A DNA stretch of 64,000 nt, from positions 1 to 64,000 of the forward strand of contig CALAOR010000058.1 of assembly GCA_937889595.1 (NCBI GenBank), written 5' to 3'. Positions 9,012-17,495 of the stretch are shown here, piece by piece. The position numbers and the translations under genes are program-made. The notes under the pieces are model-generated. The model worked only from the letters and a program-made list of their open reading frames with translations. It was not told the origin of the DNA and searched no databases. Position 1 is the first letter of the stretch, and the number at the start of each line of letters is the position of its first letter. The DNA comes from an uncultured bacterium. GTDB lineage: Bacteria > Oederibacteriota > PGYV01 > Palsa-1178.

Positions 9012-9446
9012 TTATTTTTTAACGGGTTTAACGGGTGCGTTTGACGCTTTTTGCACTTCCGCTGACAGCTGCGCAACCCACGCGTTATACTCAGGGGTTA
9101 TTTCAGTCAGTCTCTGCCGGGATTTCTTTACCCACTCTGATTCCGGAGGGGTAAAAAGGTCCACCACGGTCTGGTACTCAACATAAGCATTCTTAAGGGC
9201 GTTATCTTCCATGAGCATTTCATATTCAATATCAGTTATTTCTTTTTTCTTGAGTTTATTGTCATAGTACTGTTTCTTGGTGTCAGGAGCCCTGTAAAAA
9301 TTAAGGAATTTTTCTCCTTCGTTATACTCGCGCTGGGCACGCCTTACCACTTCAAATCGAGCCATGAAGTAGGCGATGACTAATGTAAGCACCACAAGGC
9401 CCGCTATGATCAGGGCGTCGTTAAGTTTGTTCTTTTTTTCTTCCAT
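9012..9446 (-). CDS. Small single-pass membrane protein of unknown function
   Basis: The 144-residue product is not a family I recognise. A charged N-terminus (MEEKKNKLND) precedes one transmembrane segment (about 11-29). Then comes a charged, mostly helical region with Tyr-rich stretches, and a Lys/Pro tail (PVKPVKK). Topology is probably N-in with the helical part outside the membrane. AGGAGGT lies 10 bp upstream of the ATG on the minus strand, so translation is likely real. It is the only leftward gene in the first 32 kb and sits between two 77-bp direct repeats, which suggests a separately acquired or mobile segment. Confidence 0.65.
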   Translation of the reverse strand: MEEKKNKLNDALIIAGLVVLTLVIAYFMARFEVVRRAQREYNEGEKFLNFYRAPDTKKQYYDNKLKKKEITDIEYEMLMEDNALKNAYVEYQTVVDLFTPPESEWVKKSRQRLTEITPEYNAWVAQLSAEVQKASNAPVKPVKK

Positions 9447-9540
9447 TGCCGAAAACCTCCTGAGTATTTAATAAATGAATTATAAAATGAAATAAAAGCT
9501 TTGTCAATTGATAAAGAACACGAAATCCAGTTATTTGACG

Positions 9541-9568
9541 TTGACACCGGCGTATTTATAAGTAAAAT
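9541..9568 (+). promoter_or_regulatory. Possible sigma-70-type promoter upstream of recX
   Basis: TTGACA (9541-9546), a 16-bp spacer and TAAAAT (9563-9568) point rightward. The transcript would run through the second 77-bp repeat before recX. The remainder of 9447-9797 holds no gene that I can support. Confidence 0.4.
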
Positions 9569-9607
9569 GTGTTGTGTGCAGATGCTGCCGATGAGACTGC
9601 TGGAAAA

Positions 9608-9684
9608 GCATGTCATGCACCTGAGCTAATGCGAACCGTGTCATGTACCTGAGCTACTGCGAATGGTACATGATGGTACATGGC
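9608..9684 (+). repeat. 77-bp repeat, copy 2
   Basis: Direct copy of 8676-8752 (75 of 77 identical), offset by 932 bp. Together the two copies bracket the long inverted repeat, the terminator and the leftward membrane-protein gene. Confidence 0.9.
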
Positions 9685-9797
9685 CTTGATGACAGGTTTA
9701 AAGGAAATCCTCATATTTTCAAGGTTTTCCGGTATTGTCATATATTTACTACTCAGGATAGGCTGTACACTAATCGTTATATAATAAGGAGGGAGAT

Positions 9798-10274
9798 ATG
9801 GCAGGATTAAAGCAAAAACCCATTGATTTTGCGTTTAAGATGCTGGCAATCAGGGATTATGGCGAGGCAGAACTGCGGGCAAAAATGGAAGCCAAGGGAT
9901 ATGCATTGGCTGATTTAGACCCGGCAATAGGGGCCTTAAAGCAAAAGAATTTTTTAAATGACCGTGTGTATATAGGAAAAATAATTGAAAAATATACACT
10001 TAAGTCGCCTTCTGGCAAAGCATTTATAAAGAATTTCTTTGAGCAAAAAGGCATTAAAAAGGAACAGTATGAGGCCGTTTTGGACCAGGTAAACGAACGG
10101 ACTACCGCAAAACTGGCTTTTCAGATGAAGTTCAAGCCAATTAAAAAAACGGAAAATCCTTCAAAAATAAGGCAAAAAGCCGCCAATTATTTGCAAACAA
10201 AAGGTTTTGATTATGATATAATTGTTGAAATATTGAACGAAGAAATTAAAGGAGATATTGACTATGAACAGTAA
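9798..10274 (+). CDS. recX: RecX-family regulatory protein
   Basis: The 158-residue product resembles RecX, which binds RecA filaments and limits recombinase activity. It shows the three-helix repeats of the family: a first repeat with the Leu/Arg pattern DFAFKMLAIRDYGEAEL, a middle repeat with KNFLNDRVYIGKIIEKY, and a third ending in QTKGFDYDIIVEIL. Length is in the usual range. AAGGAGGG precedes the ATG. It overlaps alaS by 11 nt; recX next to alaS is a common arrangement in other bacteria. recA is not in the window. Confidence 0.85.
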   Translation: MAGLKQKPIDFAFKMLAIRDYGEAELRAKMEAKGYALADLDPAIGALKQKNFLNDRVYIGKIIEKYTLKSPSGKAFIKNFFEQKGIKKEQYEAVLDQVNERTTAKLAFQMKFKPIKKTENPSKIRQKAANYLQTKGFDYDIIVEILNEEIKGDIDYEQ

Positions 10275-12882
10275 TGAACTGAGAAAATTATATCTGCAGT
10301 TTTTTGCGGAGCGCGGGCACGTCGTAAGGCCTTCGTCTTCGCTTATTCCCGAGGACGCATCCCTGCTTTTTACCGTCGCCGGGATGGTGCCTTTTAAGAA
10401 CTACTTTCTTTCAAAGGTTCCGCTGATATTTACCAGGGCTGCTTCTTCCCAGAAATGCATCAGGACAAATGACATAGACAATGTAGGCCGGACGCGCAGG
10501 CACCATACTTTTTTTGAGATGCTCGGAAATTTCTCTTTTGGCGACTACTTCAAGGAAGATACCATCAAATGGGCATGGGAATTCCTGACCGAAGTTGTGA
10601 AAATACCGAAAGAAAGGCTGTACGTGACCGTATACCTTGATGACAATGAAGCGTATGACATCTGGAATAAAAAAATGAAAATACCGGCTGACAGGATATT
10701 TAAGCTCGGGAAAGAAACTAATTTTTGGGAAATGGGGGCGGTGGGGCCGTGCGGCTACTGCAGCGAGATTTATTTTGATTTTGAGGGCGGGAAAAAAGGC
10801 GCTGTAACGGGCGAAGACATAGAAAAAAATGACGACAGGTTCCTTGAAGTGTGGAACCTCGTATTTACACAGTTTGATAAACGCGCGGACGGGACCCTCG
10901 GCGACTTAAAGCAGAAGAACATCGACACGGGAATGGGCCTTGAAAGGCTGGCAGCCGTGTCGCAGGGAGTTTTTTCAAATTTTGAAACGGACCTTTTCAT
11001 GCCCATAATACATGACGTGGCTGAAAAGGCCGGGACACCCTATGGCAAAGACCCGAAAACGGACATTTCTTTGCGTGTGGTTGCCGACCACGCAAGGGCT
11101 GTTACTTTTTTGATAGGCGACGGCGTTCTTCCTTCAAATGAAGGCCGCGGTTATGTGCTGCGCAGGCTAATCCGCAGGGCAGTGCGTCACGGGCGAATGC
11201 TCGGATTTAAGGAAACATTCCTGTACAAAGTGGTTCCCGTAGTGCTTCATATGATGGGCGACGCTTATCCCGAGACGGCGCAAAGAAAAGATTACATTAC
11301 GCAGATAATAAAACTGGAAGAAGAAAAATTCCAGGAAACCATGGATAAAGGCCTGGAAATACTCAACCAGGAAATAGAGACCCTAAAGAAAAATAACGTA
11401 AATATACTGCGGGGTGAAGCAGCATTTAAACTTTATGACACTTTCGGTTTCCCGATAGAAATAACCGAGGAAATACTGAAAGAACACCAGATGTCCCCTG
11501 ATAAGGAAAAATTCAGGGCGTGCATGGAAGCCCAGAGGGAAGCCGCGAAAAAAGCATGGAAGGGAATGAGTGTTGACGCCCAGGCCGTGCCCGAAGAAAT
11601 AATTAGAAATATTACCGCGACCAGGTTCACTGGATACGCGGGGTTTGCAGAGGAAAACTGCAAAGTGATCGCAATAATAAAAGCAGGGAAAAAGACAGCT
11701 TCTGCCGCTTCCGGGGAGGAAGTTTCAATTATTCTTGATAAAACCTCTTTTTATGGCGAAGGCGGGGGCCAGATGGGCGATAAGGGATTGATAACCGAGC
11801 AGGGTATGGAACTGGAAGTAATTGACACTCAAAAAACAGATGACAGGTATATACACATGGTAAAAGTTACAAAGGGCGCCGTAAAGGAAGGCGACCTTGT
11901 AAAAACAACCGTGGATATTGACAAGCGTTCCGCGATCATGAAAAACCATACGGCAACGCACCTGTTGCAGGCAGCTTTGAGGAATATCCTGGGATTACAC
12001 GTGGAGCAGGCAGGTTCTTATGTCGGCGATGACAGGCTCAGGTTTGATTTTACCCACTATGCGGCTTTAACGGAGCAGGAAGTCAGGTCCGTTGAAAAAA
12101 TGGTGAATAAGTGGGTGCAGGAAAGCGTGCCCGTAGATGTTGAGGTCATGAGCGTTGACGAGGCAAAAAACACCGGGGCAATGGCGCTTTTTGAGGAAAA
12201 ATACAAGGGTGAAGTCAGGGTGGTGTCCGTAGGGCACATTTCCAAGGAATTATGCGCCGGAACGCACCTGCATAATATAGGCGAGACAGGGCTGTTTAAA
12301 ATAGTATCATCCGCGTCCACTGCCGCGGGCATACGCAGGATAGAGGCCGTAACCGGGGAAGCTTCATATGCGCTGGTTTTGGAGAATGAAAACACCATAA
12401 AAGAATTAAAGGCGGTTTTTAAGACAAACGACAACGCGGAGCTCAAAGACAAGGTCAATAAAATGATCAAGGAATTCAAGGAGCTTGACAAAAAGGTAAA
12501 TGAGGTAAAAAAGGCCGGCATGATGAAGAATGTCGAGGAATATATATCAGCCGCGAAAGAAATACACGGCGTAAAAGTCATCACAATCAGGTTTGCCAAC
12601 GCGGACAAAGAAGCTGTGCGACAGCTCGGCGACGTGCTCCGTGAAAAAGTAAAGAAGGCTGTTATAGTCATAGCCAGCACGGCCGGGGATAAAATAAGTT
12701 TTTTGGCAATGGTCACGGATGACATAACGGATAAATATGATGCGTCAAAGATAGTAAAACGCGCGGCCGCCATATGCGGCGGAGGCGGAGGTGGAAAAAA
12801 GAACATGGCCGAAGCCGGAGGACATGATGTATCAAAGATAGATGAGGCTTTGGAAGAAGTGGAAAAGGCAGTTAGAGGATAA
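10264..12882 (+). CDS. alaS: Alanyl-tRNA synthetase
   Basis: This 872-residue class II synthetase charges tRNA-Ala. The catalytic core has motif 1 around residues 1-60 and the motif 2 region KCIRTNDIDNVG...HHTFFEMLGNF. The editing domain carries the zinc ligands H562-x3-H566 (HTATH) and C664-x3-H668 (CAGTH). A C-Ala/DHHA1 region ends in a glycine run (GGGGGGKKNMAEAGG). I chose ATG 10264 because GGAG at 10251-10254 is 9 nt away; the upstream TTG at 10258 would leave only 3 nt. Overlap with recX suggests coupling. ruvX follows after 2 bp. Confidence 0.97.
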   Translation: MNSNELRKLYLQFFAERGHVVRPSSSLIPEDASLLFTVAGMVPFKNYFLSKVPLIFTRAASSQKCIRTNDIDNVGRTRRHHTFFEMLGNFSFGDYFKEDTIKWAWEFLTEVVKIPKERLYVTVYLDDNEAYDIWNKKMKIPADRIFKLGKETNFWEMGAVGPCGYCSEIYFDFEGGKKGAVTGEDIEKNDDRFLEVWNLVFTQFDKRADGTLGDLKQKNIDTGMGLERLAAVSQGVFSNFETDLFMPIIHDVAEKAGTPYGKDPKTDISLRVVADHARAVTFLIGDGVLPSNEGRGYVLRRLIRRAVRHGRMLGFKETFLYKVVPVVLHMMGDAYPETAQRKDYITQIIKLEEEKFQETMDKGLEILNQEIETLKKNNVNILRGEAAFKLYDTFGFPIEITEEILKEHQMSPDKEKFRACMEAQREAAKKAWKGMSVDAQAVPEEIIRNITATRFTGYAGFAEENCKVIAIIKAGKKTASAASGEEVSIILDKTSFYGEGGGQMGDKGLITEQGMELEVIDTQKTDDRYIHMVKVTKGAVKEGDLVKTTVDIDKRSAIMKNHTATHLLQAALRNILGLHVEQAGSYVGDDRLRFDFTHYAALTEQEVRSVEKMVNKWVQESVPVDVEVMSVDEAKNTGAMALFEEKYKGEVRVVSVGHISKELCAGTHLHNIGETGLFKIVSSASTAAGIRRIEAVTGEASYALVLENENTIKELKAVFKTNDNAELKDKVNKMIKEFKELDKKVNEVKKAGMMKNVEEYISAAKEIHGVKVITIRFANADKEAVRQLGDVLREKVKKAVIVIASTAGDKISFLAMVTDDITDKYDASKIVKRAAAICGGGGGGKKNMAEAGGHDVSKIDEALEEVEKAVRG

Positions 12883-12884
12883 AA

Positions 12885-13304
12885 ATGAGGATAATTTGTT
12901 TCGACCCGGGCACGGTGAGGATAGGCGTTTCGATCAGTGATGAAACCGAATACCTGGCGCGCCCGATCGGAAATATAAAAAATAACGAACGCCTGGACAG
13001 ACAGCTGAAGGAACTCGGGGAAAAAAATGATTTTGGCAAAATCATAGTAGGCGAGCCTTTTAACATGGACGGGACGAGGAATCCCAAAAACACATTTGTC
13101 GGGCAGCTGGTTGAAAGACTGAAAATCGTATTCCCGGACATGGAAATAATAATGTGGGACGAGCGCTTATCCAGCTGGGAGGCAAACAACCTGATGCTTG
13201 AGGCGGATCTAAGCAGAAAAAAAAGAAAAAAGAAAGTCGATGCTTTGGCAGCCGTACTCATACTTCAGAACTACCTGGACAGGGCCCGTGAAAGGAAAAA
13301 ATGA
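12885..13304 (+). CDS. ruvX: Putative pre-16S rRNA / Holliday-junction nuclease RuvX (YqgF)
   Basis: This 139-residue RNase H-fold nuclease is of the YqgF family, implicated in 16S rRNA 5'-end maturation and in Holliday-junction resolution. Acidic active-site positions are visible: D7 in CFDPGTVRIGV, E57 in VGEPFNMDG, and D119 in KVDALAA. The family box DERLSS is at 92-97. Length is normal. It follows alaS by 2 bp and its TGA overlaps the mltG ATG by 4 nt (ATGA). The alaS-ruvX-mltG order is common in bacteria. Confidence 0.93.
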   Translation: MRIICFDPGTVRIGVSISDETEYLARPIGNIKNNERLDRQLKELGEKNDFGKIIVGEPFNMDGTRNPKNTFVGQLVERLKIVFPDMEIIMWDERLSSWEANNLMLEADLSRKKRKKKVDALAAVLILQNYLDRARERKK

Positions 13305-14356
13305 TAGATAAAAATATTGCTCCGGTTAAAAAAATGACGATCAGGGACCTGTCGGTGATAGTTTCCATAGCCGCATGTTCCGTGGTTTTCAGCATTTTTA
13401 TGTCAGCTTTTATGCCTGTTTTGGCGGCGGATAAGCAGCCGAAATTAATAAACATCAATTACGGCACTGGATTAAAAAAGATAGCAAACATTCTTAAGTC
13501 TGAAGGCGTGATCAGGAGCAGTTTTGCTTTTGAACTATATGCCGTGGTGACAATGTCCAATAAAAAATTCCAGGCGGGCGAGTATGAATTCTCATTTCCG
13601 CTGTCTGCGGCGGATATTTCCGGCAAACTCGTAAAAGGGGATGTAAAGAAACATAAAGTCGTGGTTCCTGAAGGCTCGGATATAAGCGACATTGACAGGA
13701 TTTTCGCGGTTTCAGGCATGCTTATAACCGGGGATATAACCGCTTTGGCTGCGGATAAGATATTCCTTAAATCCATAGGGATAGCAACAATATCAGCGGA
13801 AGGTTTGCTGTTCCCCGACACTTATTACATAATACGTGGAGAAACGCCGGCAAAGGTTATGAAGACCATGTACGCGCGTTTTATACAGAAATCAGTCATT
13901 GATATAAACCGCGTTTATGACATACAGGGATACAGGGCAACAGGTTATAAAGTCCTAATCATGGCATCTATAATAGAAAAGGAATCGCGTCTGGCCGCCG
14001 AGCGGCCCATGGTTTCCTCGGTATTTTATAACAGGTTAAAGTCGCCCGAGACATATCAAAAAAGGCTTGAATCATGCGCCACGGTAAGGTATGCGCTTAA
14101 TAAAAGAACGGGAAGTATAACCTATAAGGATATAAAGGTTGAAAATCCTTACAACACTTACATCAGGATCGGGTTGCCTCCCGGGCCCATATGTAATCCC
14201 GGGATTGAAAGCATGGCGGCCGCTTTAAACCCCGCAATTACCAAATACAGGTATTTTGTACTTTATGAAAACGGGGAACACACATTTTCGGAGACTTTAG
14301 AGCAGCATAACAGGGCAAAGATCGCAAATAAAATGATAAGGCAGGATCAGGAGTGA
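13301..14356 (+). CDS. mltG: Endolytic murein transglycosylase MltG (YceG-like)
   Basis: This 351-residue protein cuts nascent glycan strands and so sets their length. An N-terminal membrane anchor (about 18-40) leads to a LysM-like region and a catalytic YceG domain. The catalytic-glutamate region reads MASIIEKESRLAAERP (221-236), followed by VFYNRL and the conserved YNTY...GLPPGPICNPG segment. It is translationally coupled to ruvX at its start and to the next gene at its end. Confidence 0.95.
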   Translation: MIDKNIAPVKKMTIRDLSVIVSIAACSVVFSIFMSAFMPVLAADKQPKLININYGTGLKKIANILKSEGVIRSSFAFELYAVVTMSNKKFQAGEYEFSFPLSAADISGKLVKGDVKKHKVVVPEGSDISDIDRIFAVSGMLITGDITALAADKIFLKSIGIATISAEGLLFPDTYYIIRGETPAKVMKTMYARFIQKSVIDINRVYDIQGYRATGYKVLIMASIIEKESRLAAERPMVSSVFYNRLKSPETYQKRLESCATVRYALNKRTGSITYKDIKVENPYNTYIRIGLPPGPICNPGIESMAAALNPAITKYRYFVLYENGEHTFSETLEQHNRAKIANKMIRQDQE

Positions 14357-15387
14357 AAAAATTATTGCTACTTATGGCAATGGTCATTTCCAGCCATACG
14401 GCGGTTTCAGCCCTGACTTATTGCGACATGGCGGGGGACTCCCTGGAAGCCTGGAAAATACAGGCTGAGTATAAGGAAAAGTATTTCGCAAACGACGCAT
14501 TTTACCTTAATGGCAATATTACACAGGAAATAATGCTGAGCGGCATGGATCAGGATTTCCTGGTCCGTGTGGGCCTGCCTAAAGGCTATTTTGCGTCTTT
14601 GGACGCGAATTATGTGTTCCAAAATCTGGCGGCGCTGTATGACTACAATACTGTGCAGACCATTACATTGCTTGCAGGCAAACGGCTGGACATAGGGCCC
14701 GGCATTCTTTTGGGGATCAAATTCCCGTTAGGGACAAAACTGGCGGGCAATCCTTTGCTTATAAACAGGGATGATATGTATGACATTATGGCGGGTTTAT
14801 ATCAAAAGGGCTCCCTGGGGCCCGTCAAGTATTCAATGCAGGCTCTTATGGAACAGCCTATCAGGCAGACCTATTACCAGGGATACGCGGATTTATCCGC
14901 GTCGCTTGGTTTCAATTTTTATAATGTCCCTGAAAAACAGGTTATTGACATACTCGCGGAGATCCATTATTCCGGCATACTAAGGGGGCCGCAGGATGTC
15001 CAGATAGGACCGGTTTTTCCCGAAGAACTGCAGAGAATACCGGGAAATTCCTATATGCTGACAATAATACCACAGGCAGTGGTGACGTTTTACAATGATT
15101 TCAGTTTTGTGCTTGGCGCGGAAATATTGGTGAATGCCGACAACTGGAATTTAAATAAAATCGGCGAACCCAGGTATGTCATAAAGGCAAATTATGTGTT
15201 AAACAGTTCGCACAGGCCAGCCGCCGTATCCGGGTCAGGCATGCCTTCAAGTATGACTTCAACATCAACGGCAGGAATGCCTTCAAGTATGACTTCAACA
15301 TCAACGGCAGGTATGCCTTCAAACATAACTTCAACATCCGGAACGGGTTTGCCTTCAAATATAACTCCAACATACGGAACAAAGTAA
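14353..15387 (+). CDS. Predicted outer-membrane beta-barrel protein with Ser/Thr repeat tail
   Basis: The 344-residue product has a signal peptide (MKKLLLLMAMVISSHTAVSA, cleavage after about 20). Alternating hydrophobic/aromatic strands over about 25-290 are typical of a small beta-barrel. The family is not recognised. The C-terminus (296-344) is four copies of a 12-residue GMPSSMTSTSTA-type repeat, so the barrel is not terminal. The GTG start overlaps the mltG TGA (GTGA), with AGGATCAGGAG as the ribosome site. Coupling to mltG suggests an envelope role, but the function is unknown. Confidence 0.7.
   Translation: MKKLLLLMAMVISSHTAVSALTYCDMAGDSLEAWKIQAEYKEKYFANDAFYLNGNITQEIMLSGMDQDFLVRVGLPKGYFASLDANYVFQNLAALYDYNTVQTITLLAGKRLDIGPGILLGIKFPLGTKLAGNPLLINRDDMYDIMAGLYQKGSLGPVKYSMQALMEQPIRQTYYQGYADLSASLGFNFYNVPEKQVIDILAEIHYSGILRGPQDVQIGPVFPEELQRIPGNSYMLTIIPQAVVTFYNDFSFVLGAEILVNADNWNLNKIGEPRYVIKANYVLNSSHRPAAVSGSGMPSSMTSTSTAGMPSSMTSTSTAGMPSNITSTSGTGLPSNITPTYGTK
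15238..15381 (+). repeat. Four 36-bp in-frame tandem repeats
   Basis: Units run 15238-15273, 15274-15309, 15310-15345 and 15346-15381. The first two are nearly identical; the last two diverge (NITSTSGT, NITPTYGT). They encode the Ser/Thr/Met/Pro tail of the barrel-like protein and end one codon before the stop. Confidence 0.95.
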
Positions 15388-15428
15388 AAAAATCGCGCAT
15401 AACGTCGTAATAAAAGGATCGGTGAAAA

Positions 15429-17495
15429 ATGAATAATAATCAGGGCAGGATCGTAAGCAAAGAGGAGATAGTGGAACTTATTAAAAATGAAGGAAGATCC
15501 CTTGATGTAAAAACCATAATGCACAGGTTAAAACTGGGCAATTCAGCCAGGGGAACCGTAAAGCAGATCCTTAAAAAACTCAGCAAGCAGGGGACCATAA
15601 ACAAGGACCGCAAAAAGTTTTCCAATGAGAAGATAACAAAGACTGTAACGGGAAAGATAGACCTGAGGAATGATTACGGGTTCCTTGCAATGCCCGACGG
15701 CAACGATATTTTTGTTGGCAGAAGCAGCGCTGAAGACCTTTTGCCGGGCGATATCATCGAGGTTTATCCCCATGTAAGCAGGGCCGGGGGCATAGAAGGT
15801 GAGCTTAAAACCATAGTAAAACGCACGGAGTCGCCTGTAATGTGCAGGGTAAGAAAATTCGGGAATGAGGTTTTCGCCGTACTTACCTTTAAGCCCGGGC
15901 CCATAATCAAGATAAGGAAACCGTCGGAGGCTCTCGGAGAGGGCGACCTGGTGCTGGTCAGGGTTGATTATGACAGCGGCAAACTTTTTGGAGAAGTTGT
16001 AGCGCACCTATACGATAAAAGCGACATGAAACTGTACATGCAGTTCATACTCGCGAGAAATGAAATAAGGCAGGACTTCCCGGACGAGGTATTATCCGAG
16101 GCCGCGGCTATCGGGCTGGATACTTCCGATCTGGGCGACAGGCTGGATTTAAGGGATGAAGTAATCATAACGGTGGACCCCAAGGACGCTAAAGATTTTG
16201 ACGATGCGATTTCCATAGAAAAAAATGCCGGAAAATACCGCCTCGGGGTCCATATTGCGGATGTTACGCATTACATGAAAGAAGGCTCGGCGCTGGATGC
16301 GGAAGCGTCCTTAAGGGGAACAAGCGTATATTTGCCCGGGTCTGTAATTCCGATGCAGCCTGAAAAACTGTCCAATGACATATGTTCGCTGCGCGAGGGC
16401 GTGGACAGGATGACTTTCTCGATTTTCATGAACATGGACGGCAACGGCGTCATAGAAGACTATGAAATAAAGGAAAGTGTGATAAAAAACCACAAGCGTT
16501 TCACATATGAGGAAGTGGACGACGTATTAAAAGGCGCGGACTGCCCCGATGCGGAAGTAAAAAAAGCGCTGTTCCTGATGAATGAACTGAAGGAAAAGTT
16601 AAAGGAAAACTTCAGGTTGGGCGGGAACATAGATTTTGACCTGGGGGAACCTGTATTTGTATATAATGACGATGGGAGCGTGGCCAATATAGTCAGGAAA
16701 GAGTCCCTGGACTCCCATAAGCTTATAGAATACTTCATGATATCGGCAAATGTATGCGCGGCTGATTTTATTACCCGCAAATCAAAGTTCGGCATGTTCC
16801 GCGTGCATGAAAAACCCTTCCAGAAGGATATTGACGAATTCAACGCGTACATGAGGGGTATGGGTATTGACGTTTCCCTGAAAAAAGGTACAAATAAGGA
16901 ATTCCAGCAGGTGCTGGAAAAGGTAAAAAATTCGGAAAAGAAAAACCTTGTGCAGAAAAAACTCCTGCGTTCAATGAAACTTGCCAGGTATTCCGAGAGA
17001 AATCTCGGCCACTTCGGGCTCGGGCTGGAAAAATACACGCATTTTACCTCCCCAATCAGGCGTTATGCCGACGTCCTGGTGCACAGGCTGATAAAACATT
17101 TTCAGGGCGTAGAGGCCATGAAAGATACGGATAAAGTTTATTTAAAGCAGGCAGCTGATAATATATCGGACAATGAAGAACGGGCCGAAAAGGCGGAAAA
17201 TGACTCTTTCAGGCTTTTCTGCCTGGATTTTTTAAAGGACAGGGTTGGCGATGTTTTTGAAGCGATAGTATCCAGGGTCACAAAAAACGGGTTTGTCATG
17301 GAGCTTGCCGAGTATCCGGTGGAAGGTTTCGTGAATTATGATGCGCTTGAAGAATATTATGTATTTGACCAGTACAGGCAGGCGGCAATCGCGAAAAGAT
17401 CAAAAAAAATAATTAAAACAGGCGATAATTTTTCTGTTATAATAGTCAGGATAGACCTTGAATCATTAAAACTTGAACTGGAGCCGGAAAAATGA
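15429..17495 (+). CDS. rnr: Ribonuclease R
   Basis: This 688-residue 3'-5' exoribonuclease of the RNB family degrades structured RNA. In order it has an N-terminal winged-helix-like region (1-65), cold-shock domains (about 70-230), the RNB catalytic domain and a C-terminal S1 domain (about 600-688). The metal-binding signature DPKDAKDFDDA (250-260) keeps its aspartates. The family box TSPIRRYADVLVHR follows in the RNB domain. AAGGATCGGTG precedes the ATG. The gene overlaps the next one by 4 nt (ATGA). Confidence 0.96.
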   Translation: MNNNQGRIVSKEEIVELIKNEGRSLDVKTIMHRLKLGNSARGTVKQILKKLSKQGTINKDRKKFSNEKITKTVTGKIDLRNDYGFLAMPDGNDIFVGRSSAEDLLPGDIIEVYPHVSRAGGIEGELKTIVKRTESPVMCRVRKFGNEVFAVLTFKPGPIIKIRKPSEALGEGDLVLVRVDYDSGKLFGEVVAHLYDKSDMKLYMQFILARNEIRQDFPDEVLSEAAAIGLDTSDLGDRLDLRDEVIITVDPKDAKDFDDAISIEKNAGKYRLGVHIADVTHYMKEGSALDAEASLRGTSVYLPGSVIPMQPEKLSNDICSLREGVDRMTFSIFMNMDGNGVIEDYEIKESVIKNHKRFTYEEVDDVLKGADCPDAEVKKALFLMNELKEKLKENFRLGGNIDFDLGEPVFVYNDDGSVANIVRKESLDSHKLIEYFMISANVCAADFITRKSKFGMFRVHEKPFQKDIDEFNAYMRGMGIDVSLKKGTNKEFQQVLEKVKNSEKKNLVQKKLLRSMKLARYSERNLGHFGLGLEKYTHFTSPIRRYADVLVHRLIKHFQGVEAMKDTDKVYLKQAADNISDNEERAEKAENDSFRLFCLDFLKDRVGDVFEAIVSRVTKNGFVMELAEYPVEGFVNYDALEEYYVFDQYRQAAIAKRSKKIIKTGDNFSVIIVRIDLESLKLELEPEK

